DNA from: Helicobacter sp. MIT 11-5569
GTDB lineage: Bacteria; Campylobacterota; Campylobacteria; Campylobacterales; Helicobacteraceae
DNA length: 64,000 nucleotides
Assembly (NCBI RefSeq): GCF_000765695.2
Contig: NZ_JRPB02000005.1
Span: 1-64,000 of the forward strand
Reading direction: 5' to 3'
Below, piece by piece: positions 1-7,834 of the stretch. A program made the position numbers and the translations under genes. The notes beneath the pieces are model-generated. The model was not told where the DNA came from. It was given only the letters and a program-made list of their open reading frames with translations, and searched no databases. The first letter of the stretch is position 1. Each line of letters starts with the position of its first letter.

Positions 1-120
1 AACAAGAAGCGTTAGTGATAAAACGCATAAGTGTTAGCTAATAAGAGGTTAAAATTTAGTGCAAAAAAGGAAATGGAATTATAGCTAAGTAAGCTTAAGG
101 GGAGATTAAAAGGAGAGTGG

Positions 121-126
121 TATAAT
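121..126 (+). promoter_or_regulatory. Predicted -10 element upstream of the DMT transporter
   Basis: A perfect TATAAT lies about 38 bases upstream of the ATG at 164. Housekeeping promoters in Campylobacterota depend mainly on the -10 box with a weak or absent -35, so this is a plausible start region. The first 120 bases of the window contain no gene I can support. Confidence 0.5.
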
Positions 127-163
127 CATTAAGCAAATCAAAATTGTTTTACAAGGAATATCA

Positions 164-637
164 ATGCTTTATTATGGTATTAGTTTGGTTATGGGTATTG
201 CAATTTCTATGCAAGCCCCTATTAATGCAAGTCTTAGCCGCTCTTTACAAGCATCGCCCATACTTGCCGCCCTCATTTCTTTTGTTATTGGTTCGGCTTG
301 CCTCTTGTTGTTTGCTTGCTTAAGCGGCGAGCTTAATGCTGATATTTTCAAATCTTTACTCAAACAAAGTTGGTGGAAATTTTTAGGGGGTATATTAGGA
401 GCATTTTTTGTTTTTGGCACGATTTTGCTTGCACCTAAAATTGGCTTAATTAATATGTTTTTATTGATACTTATTGGGCAGCTCATTACAGGAATGTTAT
501 TAGATAATTTTGGAGCTTTTGGACTAAATATTAAACCCATTTCTTGGCATAAAATTCTAGGGCTTGTTATTGTATTTGGAGGGCTTTTAGTGTTTTTTAT
601 GAAAGAGATTAAAGAAGGATTGCAAATTTATAGCTAG
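164..637 (+). CDS. DMT-superfamily small transporter (YdcZ/DUF606-like)
   Basis: This is a 157-residue integral membrane protein with about five hydrophobic helices and almost no soluble part, the size and pattern of the YdcZ/DUF606 branch of the drug/metabolite transporter superfamily. Internal sequence such as GQLITGMLLDNFGAFG is typical of that branch, in which two short proteins or domains often pair to make a ten-helix unit. No partner is next to it: the gene 62 bases downstream is an unrelated YeiH-type transporter. The ATG follows an AAGGA ribosome binding site. The substrate cannot be told from the sequence. Confidence 0.75.
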   Translation: MLYYGISLVMGIAISMQAPINASLSRSLQASPILAALISFVIGSACLLLFACLSGELNADIFKSLLKQSWWKFLGGILGAFFVFGTILLAPKIGLINMFLLILIGQLITGMLLDNFGAFGLNIKPISWHKILGLVIVFGGLLVFFMKEIKEGLQIYS

Positions 638-699
638 CGCATTTAAAAATTATTAAAAAATATTCAATTTATAAAATCTTGAAAAATTAAGGAATAAAA

Positions 700-2022
700 A
701 TGGAAAACATAAAAATAAAATGGCTCACAAAAGAAGATAGCTGGGCAAACATTATTGGGTTATTTTTAGTTTTAATCCTTAGCATTTTTTGGCTTTTTGA
801 TATGTTTTTTATTATAAAAATTTTTAATATAAAATTTAACCCTTGGCAAGGTATAAACCCCATAAATGCTTTTTCCTCTTTATCTTTCTTAAGTTTTTTT
901 GCATTATTTTGCTTTTTTGGGATTTGTTTTGGGATTGCTTCAAAATTCTTAGGTAAAAAAATACGAACTTTTCTTCTCAGTTTCAGTATTTTATTTGTTT
1001 TAAGCATAATTGTTTTTTTGATTAGTAGCCACACAAGCGCAAAAGAATATCAATTAGAGTCTCCTTTAGTTGCATTATTATTTGGTTTAGTCTTAGGAAA
1101 CCTCATCAGACTTCCACAATGGTTTAAGGATTCCTTACTTACAGAATTTTATATCAAAACAGGAATCGTTCTAATGGGTGCGACTTTGCCTTTAACACTT
1201 TTAATAAGTGCTGGTGGAATTGCGATTTTGCAAGCCTGCATTATTACAATAATTACTTTTTGGACAATTTACTTTGCTGCGACACGAATTTTTAAGCTAA
1301 ATCCAAGCTTTGGAGTAACTTTGGGCGCAGGTGGTTCTATTTGCGGGGTGAGTGCGGCAATTGTGATTGGTAGTGCAGCAAAAGCAAAACAAGAACATAT
1401 CAGCCTTACAATTAGCATTGTAGTATTATGGGCTGTGGTTATGGTCATTGTATTACCTATTCTTTGTAGAATATTAGGTTTAGATGCTGGGGTAGCTGGA
1501 GCATGGATTGGGACTTCAGAGTTTGCAGATTCTGCAGGATTAGCTGCTGCCCAATCTATCGGTGATGAACGAGCAATCGCAGCCTTTACATTAATTAAAG
1601 TAATTGGCAGAGATATGTTTATTGGAATCTGGGCTGTGTTAGTAGCATTTTTATCAATTACGATGTGGAATAAACAAGAGAATGCACAAGCCAATATTAA
1701 AACAATTTGGGAAAGGTTTCCAAAATTTATTTTAGGATTCTTGATTGCATCTGCTTTAATTAGTGCTTTAACTTTAAATCTTGATTCTATTGCAAATGCG
1801 CAATTTTCCAAAGAATCCCTTGGAGTAATCAAAACTTTGCGCAATTGGCTTTTTGTATGGACATTTTTATGTATTGGATTAAACACGCAATTTAAAGATA
1901 TTTTTGTCATCGGCACTAAACCATTTTTAGCTTTTACTATTGGTGTAGCTATCAATCTACCACTCGGATATTTTCTATCTTCTTATGTTTTCTATGATTT
2001 TTGGGTAAATTTTATGAAGTAA
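700..2022 (+). CDS. yeiH: YeiH-family (UPF0324) membrane transporter
   Basis: A 440-residue, highly hydrophobic protein with about ten to twelve predicted helices and the glycine-rich family signature GAGGSICGVSAAIVIG near residues 210-225, followed by the conserved GTSEFADSAGLAAA stretch. These match the YeiH/UPF0324 family, which has been suggested to export sulfate or sulfonate, though the substrate is unproven. The N-terminal 100 residues form an extra hydrophobic block compared with the usual ~340-350 residue E. coli-type protein. It starts at an ATG after an AAGGA site and ends convergently with pseI. Confidence 0.85.
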   Translation: MENIKIKWLTKEDSWANIIGLFLVLILSIFWLFDMFFIIKIFNIKFNPWQGINPINAFSSLSFLSFFALFCFFGICFGIASKFLGKKIRTFLLSFSILFVLSIIVFLISSHTSAKEYQLESPLVALLFGLVLGNLIRLPQWFKDSLLTEFYIKTGIVLMGATLPLTLLISAGGIAILQACIITIITFWTIYFAATRIFKLNPSFGVTLGAGGSICGVSAAIVIGSAAKAKQEHISLTISIVVLWAVVMVIVLPILCRILGLDAGVAGAWIGTSEFADSAGLAAAQSIGDERAIAAFTLIKVIGRDMFIGIWAVLVAFLSITMWNKQENAQANIKTIWERFPKFILGFLIASALISALTLNLDSIANAQFSKESLGVIKTLRNWLFVWTFLCIGLNTQFKDIFVIGTKPFLAFTIGVAINLPLGYFLSSYVFYDFWVNFMK

Positions 2023-2089
2023 TTTTATGGTAATCTATCTTTTATGAATCTAGTTTGCAATTTGTTCATCAAATAAAATAACGACATTA

Positions 2090-3103
2090 TCACTCCCAAT
2101 CTCCAAATTGCAATGCTTTTCCATACCACAAATCTTTATTAGCGCGTTTTCCTATGACTTGTGTTAAATATTTTGGGGGGATTCCATATCCCGGACGAAT
2201 GGAAGCAATGGAATCTTGAGTGATAACTTCTCCTTTTTTAATATCCTTCACCACATATAAAGAACGCATAAAAACCCTGCCTTCTTTGGATTTTTCGCTA
2301 AGCTCATAAGTTGGAATCCCAAGCAACTCCTCGACTTCTCGCACTGCTTTTGCCATTTGCGCAAATTCATTTGGCTCAATGCTAAAAGCACTATCCGCGC
2401 CTCCTAATTCTCGCTTTAAAATAAAATGCTTCTCAATCACTCTCGCACCTAGTGAGGCAGCAGCAATCGGAGCGGTGATTCCTAATGTATGGTCGGATAA
2501 TCCAACTTCAATACCAAAATCTTTTTTAAGCTGCGGAATCAAAGATAAATTTGCACTCTTTAAAGGTGCGGGATACGAGCTTGTGCATTGCAAAAGCGTA
2601 ATAGCATTATTCCCAACCTCTCTACAAGCATTAATCGCCTCTTCTATCTCTGCTTTTGTCGCGATTCCTTTTGACAAAATCACCGGTTTGCCCAAACGCG
2701 CAATATATTTTATCAGCTCCAAATCCACAATCTCAAAAGACGCAACCTTATAAATAGGATTCCCTAATTCCTCCAAAAAATCCACCGCTTCTTTGCTAAA
2801 TGGGCTAGAAAAACACACCAATTCAATTTCTTTAGCATAATCAAACAATTCTTTATGCCATTCCCAAGGTGTCATTGCCTCTTTATAAAGCGCGTAGAAA
2901 TTCTTGCCCTCCCACAATGTGCCTTTAATCTTAAAATCGTCTAAATCACAATTTAGCGTCAGGCAATCTGGCGTATAAGTTTGCAATTTTATTGCATCAG
3001 CGCCAGAATCTTTAGCAGCTTTTATGGTTTGAAACGCTAATTCTTTGTTTTGATTATGGTTGGCAGAAAGCTCCGCCACAAGAAAAATTTTGTTATTTTG
3101 CAT
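2090..3103 (-). CDS. pseI: Pseudaminic acid synthase
   Basis: This enzyme condenses 6-deoxy-AltdiNAc with phosphoenolpyruvate to make pseudaminic acid, the nonulosonate used to glycosylate flagellins in Campylobacterota. The 337 residues comprise a NeuB-type TIM barrel (residues about 5-255, with AELSANHNQ near the start, DAIKLQTYTPD, CFSSPF and GLSDHT) and a C-terminal SAF/antifreeze-like domain (about 280-337, with KDIKKGEVIT). The LQTYTPD segment and overall length fit PseI rather than sialic acid NeuB or legionaminic LegI, but assignment within this family is by resemblance only. No other pse gene is near it, so the locus is isolated. It is divergent from the lipoprotein gene at 3172. Confidence 0.85.
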   Translation of the reverse strand: MQNNKIFLVAELSANHNQNKELAFQTIKAAKDSGADAIKLQTYTPDCLTLNCDLDDFKIKGTLWEGKNFYALYKEAMTPWEWHKELFDYAKEIELVCFSSPFSKEAVDFLEELGNPIYKVASFEIVDLELIKYIARLGKPVILSKGIATKAEIEEAINACREVGNNAITLLQCTSSYPAPLKSANLSLIPQLKKDFGIEVGLSDHTLGITAPIAAASLGARVIEKHFILKRELGGADSAFSIEPNEFAQMAKAVREVEELLGIPTYELSEKSKEGRVFMRSLYVVKDIKKGEVITQDSIASIRPGYGIPPKYLTQVIGKRANKDLWYGKALQFGDWE

Positions 3104-3171
3104 TTGTTATCCAAAATCTTATAATTTTTGCTAAGATTATAACTTAAATTCTTAAATTTAAGGGCTTTTCT
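3104..3171. promoter_or_regulatory. Divergent promoter region of pseI and a lipoprotein gene
   Basis: This 68-base AT-rich gap separates two divergent genes and holds a TATAAT on each strand: 3120-3125 on the plus strand and 3136-3141 (read as TATAAT on the minus strand). The minus-strand box sits 33 bases from the pseI start, and the plus-strand box about 46 bases from the lipoprotein start. Assignment rests on position and box quality only. Confidence 0.45.
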
Positions 3172-3552
3172 ATGCAAAAATCATCTTATAGAAAAAACTG
3201 CATACTGCTTTTTAGCACTTTGGGGCTATTCTTAAATGGCTGCGATGAGCAAAGTTTAAATGATTTAGAAAATAAAGCTGGACAAACTTTTCAAAATGCC
3301 TTACAAGATTCTGGTTTAAAAGATACGTTAGAATCGCACGCACAAAAACTTAATGATTTTTTAGAATCTAACAAAACAAAAGAATTTATAGAAAAACAAA
3401 CAGAAATTATAAAAGATGGGGCTAACGAATTAGGAAAAATTGTAGAATCCAATAAAACAAAAGAAATCCTACAAAAACAAATGGAGAATCTTAATGAGAT
3501 TTTAGAAGGCAAGCAAAATACAAACCAACCAGCAAATGTGGAATCTATTTAG
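3172..3552 (+). CDS. Small lipoprotein with an internal repeat
   Basis: A 126-residue protein with a lipoprotein signal: basic start, hydrophobic core, then LFLNGC with the lipidated cysteine at about residue 24. The mature part is almost entirely charged amphipathic helix and carries two copies of a unit containing ESNKTKE followed by a KQ pair (about residues 63-73 and 91-101). It looks like a helical or coiled-coil periplasmic lipoprotein. I recognise no family and assign no function. It converges with the nuclease-like gene, with only two bases between the stops. Confidence 0.7.
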   Translation: MQKSSYRKNCILLFSTLGLFLNGCDEQSLNDLENKAGQTFQNALQDSGLKDTLESHAQKLNDFLESNKTKEFIEKQTEIIKDGANELGKIVESNKTKEILQKQMENLNEILEGKQNTNQPANVESI

Positions 3553-3554
3553 CC

Positions 3555-4178
3555 CTACTCTTGCGATTCTGTTTCTAAATTTGTTTCTGGCTCTATAAAT
3601 CCTTTCATTCTTAGCTCCAAACTCTTCTCTAAGCTCTCTTTTAATCCCACTTGTGCAATTTCTTTTAAAGCTATCTTTAGACACTGCATCTCTTGTCCCC
3701 ACTCTTTCCAAAGCCCTCTTTTTTCACTTCTTGCAATCATTTCTAATTCCTCTAAACTTCTTAGAGTTTCTTCTTCACTTAAATCAAAATGCTGCACCAC
3801 CGCATAGCCATCACGCACTACTTCTGCATTATAAAGATTCCCACCTCTTTGCAAAAAGCACCAGCCATTTTTATAACCCAAGCGATATTGCTGCTCTAAG
3901 TCAATTTTATTTTGCACATACTGCATTGCAAAATGGCGCATTTCCTTAAGTGCTTGTGGTGTAATCTCACACCCTCCCCATTTAAAGCTTTTGCTAACTC
4001 CTGCCACACCATAAAGTTGGCAATACATCATTCCATAATCCTTGCTATACACACTAAAAAGTGTTGGTGCAAAAATATGCTTCATTAACACTTGCATACT
4101 CACAGGTGGAATGCTAAAACCAAAACTCTGCACGCTTAAGATTCCACATACTATTAAAATTTTTATCCTACAAAACAT
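3555..4178 (-). CDS. Secreted staphylococcal-nuclease-like protein, probably inactive
   Basis: A 207-residue protein with an N-terminal signal peptide (about residues 1-20). The middle resembles the thermonuclease (SNase) fold: a segment ending YNAEVVRDGYAVV, followed by a helix with ARSEKRGLW, matches the VNEALVRQGLAKV and final helix of SNase. The active-site residues of SNase (Arg35, Asp40, Glu43, Arg87) do not appear at the aligned places: the FRL strand is YCQLYGV, the DTPE loop is AGVSK, and YGR is NGW. Four cysteines in the mature part may form disulfides. It overlaps the end of yejF by 11 bases, so it is the last gene of the yej operon. Fold assignment is moderate; function is unknown. 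Confidence 0.65.
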   Translation of the reverse strand: MFCRIKILIVCGILSVQSFGFSIPPVSMQVLMKHIFAPTLFSVYSKDYGMMYCQLYGVAGVSKSFKWGGCEITPQALKEMRHFAMQYVQNKIDLEQQYRLGYKNGWCFLQRGGNLYNAEVVRDGYAVVQHFDLSEEETLRSLEELEMIARSEKRGLWKEWGQEMQCLKIALKEIAQVGLKESLEKSLELRMKGFIEPETNLETESQE

Positions 4179-5754
4179 TAGTATTCCCTATTGCGCTTGC
4201 TTGTAATAATTCCTTAACATAGGCATTTTTTGGAGAGCTAAAAACTTCTTGTGTTAATCCACTCTCCAAAACATTGCCCTCCTTTAGCACCAAAACATTT
4301 TGGCAAAGTGTTGCAATAACGCTTAAATCATGGCTAATGCAAATATAGCTTAACCCATATTGTTTAGTAAGTTTTAATAATAGCTTTAGAATCTGTCTTT
4401 GTGTCGCACAATCTAACGCACTTGTTGGTTCATCTAAAATTAACACTTTAGGACGCAAAATCAAACTTCTAGCAATACTTACTCTTTGTCTTTGACCTCC
4501 GCTTAACTCATTAGGATAACGCTCCATATAACTTGCATCTAATCCAACATCTTCCAAACTCTGAATAATACGGCGTTTTTGACTTTCTTTATCAAGGCAA
4601 ATATGCGCTTGCAACCCTTCTTGTAAAATTTTAAAAAGATTCATTTTAGGATTTAAGGAGCTAAAAGGGTCTTGAAAAATCAGTTGGATTGATGCGCGAA
4701 ATTCCCTTAATGCACTTCCTTTTAATCCTAAAAAATCTCTACCCAAAAGCCTTATCTCTCCTTTTACACATTCCTCATCTGCTAGACGACAAAGTGCATT
4801 AGCAAGGCTACTTTTACCGCTTCCAGATTCTCCAATAACTCCTAAACTCTCCCTTTTATACAAAGAAAAACTAAGGGGTTTTAGCGCAGTAAAAGATTCC
4901 AAAGTTTTTCCAAAAAAGCTTTTTTTCTTAGGATATTCCACACTTATATTTTTGGCTTCTAGCACTACTTCTTTTTCATAAGATTCTTTATTGTAATGAA
5001 ATGCTAGTGCGTCAATAAGCATTTTTGTATAGGCATTTTTTGGAGTTTTAAAAATCTCCTCTTTGCCTCCACTCTCAATAATCTCTCCATCTTGCATTAT
5101 CAGCACACGATTACAAAGTTTAGAAATAACTGCTAAATTATGACTAATAAAAATAATACTCAACCCAAAACTTTTTTGTAAATTTTTTAAGAGTTCTATA
5201 ATTTGTGCTTGTGTCGTGGAATCTAAAGCTGTTGTTGGCTCATCAGCAATCAAAATCTTAGGATTATTCGCCAAAGCAATCGCAATACACACACGCTGCC
5301 TTTGCCCTCCGCTTAGCACATAAGGATAGGATTCCAACACACTCTTTGGAAGCTGCACATTTGTTAATAGTGTATTAATTCTCTCTTGCAATACACAAGA
5401 TGTAATCTTAGGATTATGGATTAAAATCGCTTCACTTAATTGCTTATCAATCTTTTGTAAAGGATTTAGCGCGCTTAATGGTTCTTGAAAAATATAGCTA
5501 AGTTTTAAGCCGCGTAAATTTTGCATTTTAGATTCTGGAATCTCAAGCAAATTTTCACCCAAAAATCTAATACTTCCTTGCTTAATTTTATAATCCTTAA
5601 TCAAACGCAATATCAAATGGCTTAATAAAGTCTTTCCGCTTCCTGATTCTCCAGCAATGCCTAAAACTTCACCTTCTTTTAAACTAAAACTAATATCTTT
5701 TAGAAAAAATTTCCCTATTTTTGCATTTAGGGATTCCACTTTTAAAAGGCTCAT
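4168..5754 (-). CDS. yejF: Peptide ABC transporter, fused ATP-binding protein
   Basis: A 528-residue protein with two complete ABC ATPase domains in one chain. Domain 1 has Walker A GESGSGKT near residue 35, signature LSGGQRQR and Walker B ILIADEP. Domain 2 has GESGSGKS near 310, LSGGQRQR and VLILDEP. The tandem arrangement is characteristic of YejF, which powers the YejABEF oligopeptide importer; in enterobacteria this system takes up microcin C and peptides. The second domain ends with the oligopeptide-transporter-type C-terminal extension. It overlaps yejE by four bases (ATGA), indicating translational coupling. Confidence 0.92.
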   Translation of the reverse strand: MSLLKVESLNAKIGKFFLKDISFSLKEGEVLGIAGESGSGKTLLSHLILRLIKDYKIKQGSIRFLGENLLEIPESKMQNLRGLKLSYIFQEPLSALNPLQKIDKQLSEAILIHNPKITSCVLQERINTLLTNVQLPKSVLESYPYVLSGGQRQRVCIAIALANNPKILIADEPTTALDSTTQAQIIELLKNLQKSFGLSIIFISHNLAVISKLCNRVLIMQDGEIIESGGKEEIFKTPKNAYTKMLIDALAFHYNKESYEKEVVLEAKNISVEYPKKKSFFGKTLESFTALKPLSFSLYKRESLGVIGESGSGKSSLANALCRLADEECVKGEIRLLGRDFLGLKGSALREFRASIQLIFQDPFSSLNPKMNLFKILQEGLQAHICLDKESQKRRIIQSLEDVGLDASYMERYPNELSGGQRQRVSIARSLILRPKVLILDEPTSALDCATQRQILKLLLKLTKQYGLSYICISHDLSVIATLCQNVLVLKEGNVLESGLTQEVFSSPKNAYVKELLQASAIGNTNVL

Positions 5755-6782
5755 TGTTTTATCCCTATCGCTTCTGTGCGCATTGCATCACGCAAACCTT
5801 CCCCAATAAAGACAAGCAAACATAGCAAAATACTAAGCGCAAAAAATCCACTTAACCCAAGCCAAGGGGCATTAAGATTATTTTTACCTTGTGCTAAAAT
5901 CTCTCCCAAACTCGCACTAGGTGGCGGTAACCCAAGCCCTAAAAAATCTAATGAAGCAAGCGTTGTAATACTTCCACATAAAATAAAAGGCAAGTAAGTC
6001 AAAACCGCCACTAAGGCATTAGGCAAAATATGATGTAGCATAATGCGAATATGGCTAACGCCTAGCATTTTTGCTGCTTTAATATAATCAAGATTCCGAA
6101 CTTTTAAAAACTCCGCACGCACAAAAGGCACTAAAAACACCCAAGAAAACAGCAATATAATACATAAAATGCTCCAAAACGTAGGTTTTAGCAAGCTTGC
6201 AAAGATAATAAGCACAAAAAGCACAGGCATTCCACTCCAAATTTCAATGAGACGCTGCCCAATTAAATCGACTTTTCCACCAAAATAACCACAAATTGCA
6301 CCAATGCAAAGCCCTAAAATAGAGCTAAAGAAAGTTAAAACGATTCCAAAAAGCATAGAAGTTTTTAACCCATAAAGCAATCTAGCTAGCACATCACGCC
6401 CTAAATCATCAGTGCCTAAAAGATTTTTTAAAGTCGGAGCAGAAGGAGCTGGGGATTCTAAAGTATAAATCACAGAATCATAAGAATAAGGAATCAAAGG
6501 CATAATCATAAAGCCCTTTTGCGCAATTTTTTCTTGCAAATAAGGGTCATTATAATTTGCACTCGTTTCAAAATCTCCCCCAAATGTCGTTTCTGGATAA
6601 TCTTGCAATAAAGGAAAATAGTTTTCTCCTTGATAGCGCACAAACAAAGGTTTATCATTTGCAAGAATCTCTGCACACATACAAAGTAAAAATAAAATAC
6701 CAAAAATCCACAAAGAGAGGTATGCACGATGATTTGCTTTAAAAGTTTGAAATCTACGCATTGTAAAAATCTCTTGCATCAT
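5751..6782 (-). CDS. yejE: Peptide ABC transporter permease YejE
   Basis: A 343-residue inner-membrane permease with an N-terminal helix, a periplasmic insert of about 80 residues (residues 45-125) and five C-terminal helices with the BPD-type EAA loop (DYIKAAKMLGVSHIRIMLHHILPN). The segment LLGTDDLGRDVLARLLYG is the hallmark of the OppC/DppC/YejE group. It pairs with YejB to form the translocation channel. The start overlaps the yejB stop by one base and its own stop overlaps the yejF start. Confidence 0.9.
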   Translation of the reverse strand: MMQEIFTMRRFQTFKANHRAYLSLWIFGILFLLCMCAEILANDKPLFVRYQGENYFPLLQDYPETTFGGDFETSANYNDPYLQEKIAQKGFMIMPLIPYSYDSVIYTLESPAPSAPTLKNLLGTDDLGRDVLARLLYGLKTSMLFGIVLTFFSSILGLCIGAICGYFGGKVDLIGQRLIEIWSGMPVLFVLIIFASLLKPTFWSILCIILLFSWVFLVPFVRAEFLKVRNLDYIKAAKMLGVSHIRIMLHHILPNALVAVLTYLPFILCGSITTLASLDFLGLGLPPPSASLGEILAQGKNNLNAPWLGLSGFFALSILLCLLVFIGEGLRDAMRTEAIGIKQ

Positions 6783-7825
6783 TACACCTTTTGAAAGTTG
6801 ATTCTAGGATCTACCAAAACATAAAACATATCGCTAATAATCCCAACAATAAGCCCAAAAAGTGTAAAAATATACAAAGAGCCAAAAATCACAGGATAAT
6901 CTCTTGAAATAATCGACTCATAGCCTAAAAGCCCTAAACCATCAAGCGAAAAAATAATCTCAATTAGCAATGAACCGCTTAACAACATTCCAAGTAATGC
7001 TGAAGGAATAGAAGCAATGATAAGCAACATTGCATTACGAAAAATATGCCGATATAAGACTTGTTGCTCAGATAATCCCTTTGCATAAGCAAGCAACACA
7101 TATTGCTTATGAATCTCCTCTAAAAAGGAATTTTTAGCAAGCAATGTTAAAGTCGCAAACCCTCCAATGCTCAAAGAAAGCACAGGTAATGTAATATGCC
7201 AAAAATAATCCTTAACTTTTCCAAACAAGCTTAAAGATTCAAAATTATCCCCTACAATTCCTCGCAAAGGAAAAATACTAAAATAAGTCCCTCCGGCAAA
7301 TAAAATCACCAAAATTAATGCAAATAGAAATGTTGGAATCGCATTGCCAATAATAATCATTGTGCTAGTAACACTATCAAATGCGCTTCCTTCATTGACA
7401 GCTTTTTTAATCCCTAAAGGGACAGAAATACAATAGATTAAAAGTGTGCTCCAAAGTCCAAGACTAATAGAAACAGGAAGCTTCTGCGCTATTAAATCCA
7501 CAACTTTTGCATTTTTGTAAAAACTCTCCCCAAAATTAAAAGTCAAGTAATTTTTAAGCATTAAAAGATAACGTTCCAAAATAGGCTTATCAAAGCCATA
7601 TAACGCGTTAATTTTCTCTAAAATTTCAGGGTCTAAGCCTTGATTTTTATACATTCCTTTAGAATTGATTTGCACTTCCCCTTGTGTCCCAACCCCTTCT
7701 AATCGTGCAATCATTTGTTCCACAGGACCACCCGGTGCGATTTGAATGATAAAAAAATTAAGCGTCATTATCCCTAATAATGTCGGAATCACAAGCAATA
7801 ATCTTTTTAGAATATAGCTTCCCAA
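6782..7825 (-). CDS. yejB: Peptide ABC transporter permease YejB
   Basis: A 347-residue permease beginning [19 protein letters not shown], the usual OppB/DppB/YejB N-terminus, followed by the APGGPVE segment and a periplasmic insert (about residues 40-85) that is longer than in OppB and typical of YejB. The EAA loop [20 protein letters not shown] is clear. It forms the importer channel with YejE. The gap to yejA is nine bases. Confidence 0.9.
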   Translation of the reverse strand: MGSYILKRLLLVIPTLLGIMTLNFFIIQIAPGGPVEQMIARLEGVGTQGEVQINSKGMYKNQGLDPEILEKINALYGFDKPILERYLLMLKNYLTFNFGESFYKNAKVVDLIAQKLPVSISLGLWSTLLIYCISVPLGIKKAVNEGSAFDSVTSTMIIIGNAIPTFLFALILVILFAGGTYFSIFPLRGIVGDNFESLSLFGKVKDYFWHITLPVLSLSIGGFATLTLLAKNSFLEEIHKQYVLLAYAKGLSEQQVLYRHIFRNAMLLIIASIPSALLGMLLSGSLLIEIIFSLDGLGLLGYESIISRDYPVIFGSLYIFTLFGLIVGIISDMFYVLVDPRINFQKV

Positions 7826-7834
7826 ATTCTTCCT

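Noticed and set aside
3-41. A possible C-terminal coding end at the left window edge (frame 3 stop at 39-41)
   Set aside because: About 12 codons are not enough to distinguish coding from chance, and other frames also have stops within 40 bases.
1269-1955. A 228-codon minus-strand open frame inside yeiH
   Set aside because: It is antisense to a clear family member with strong sequence motifs. Its composition is hydrophobic and shows no recognisable domain, so it is a shadow of the plus-strand gene.
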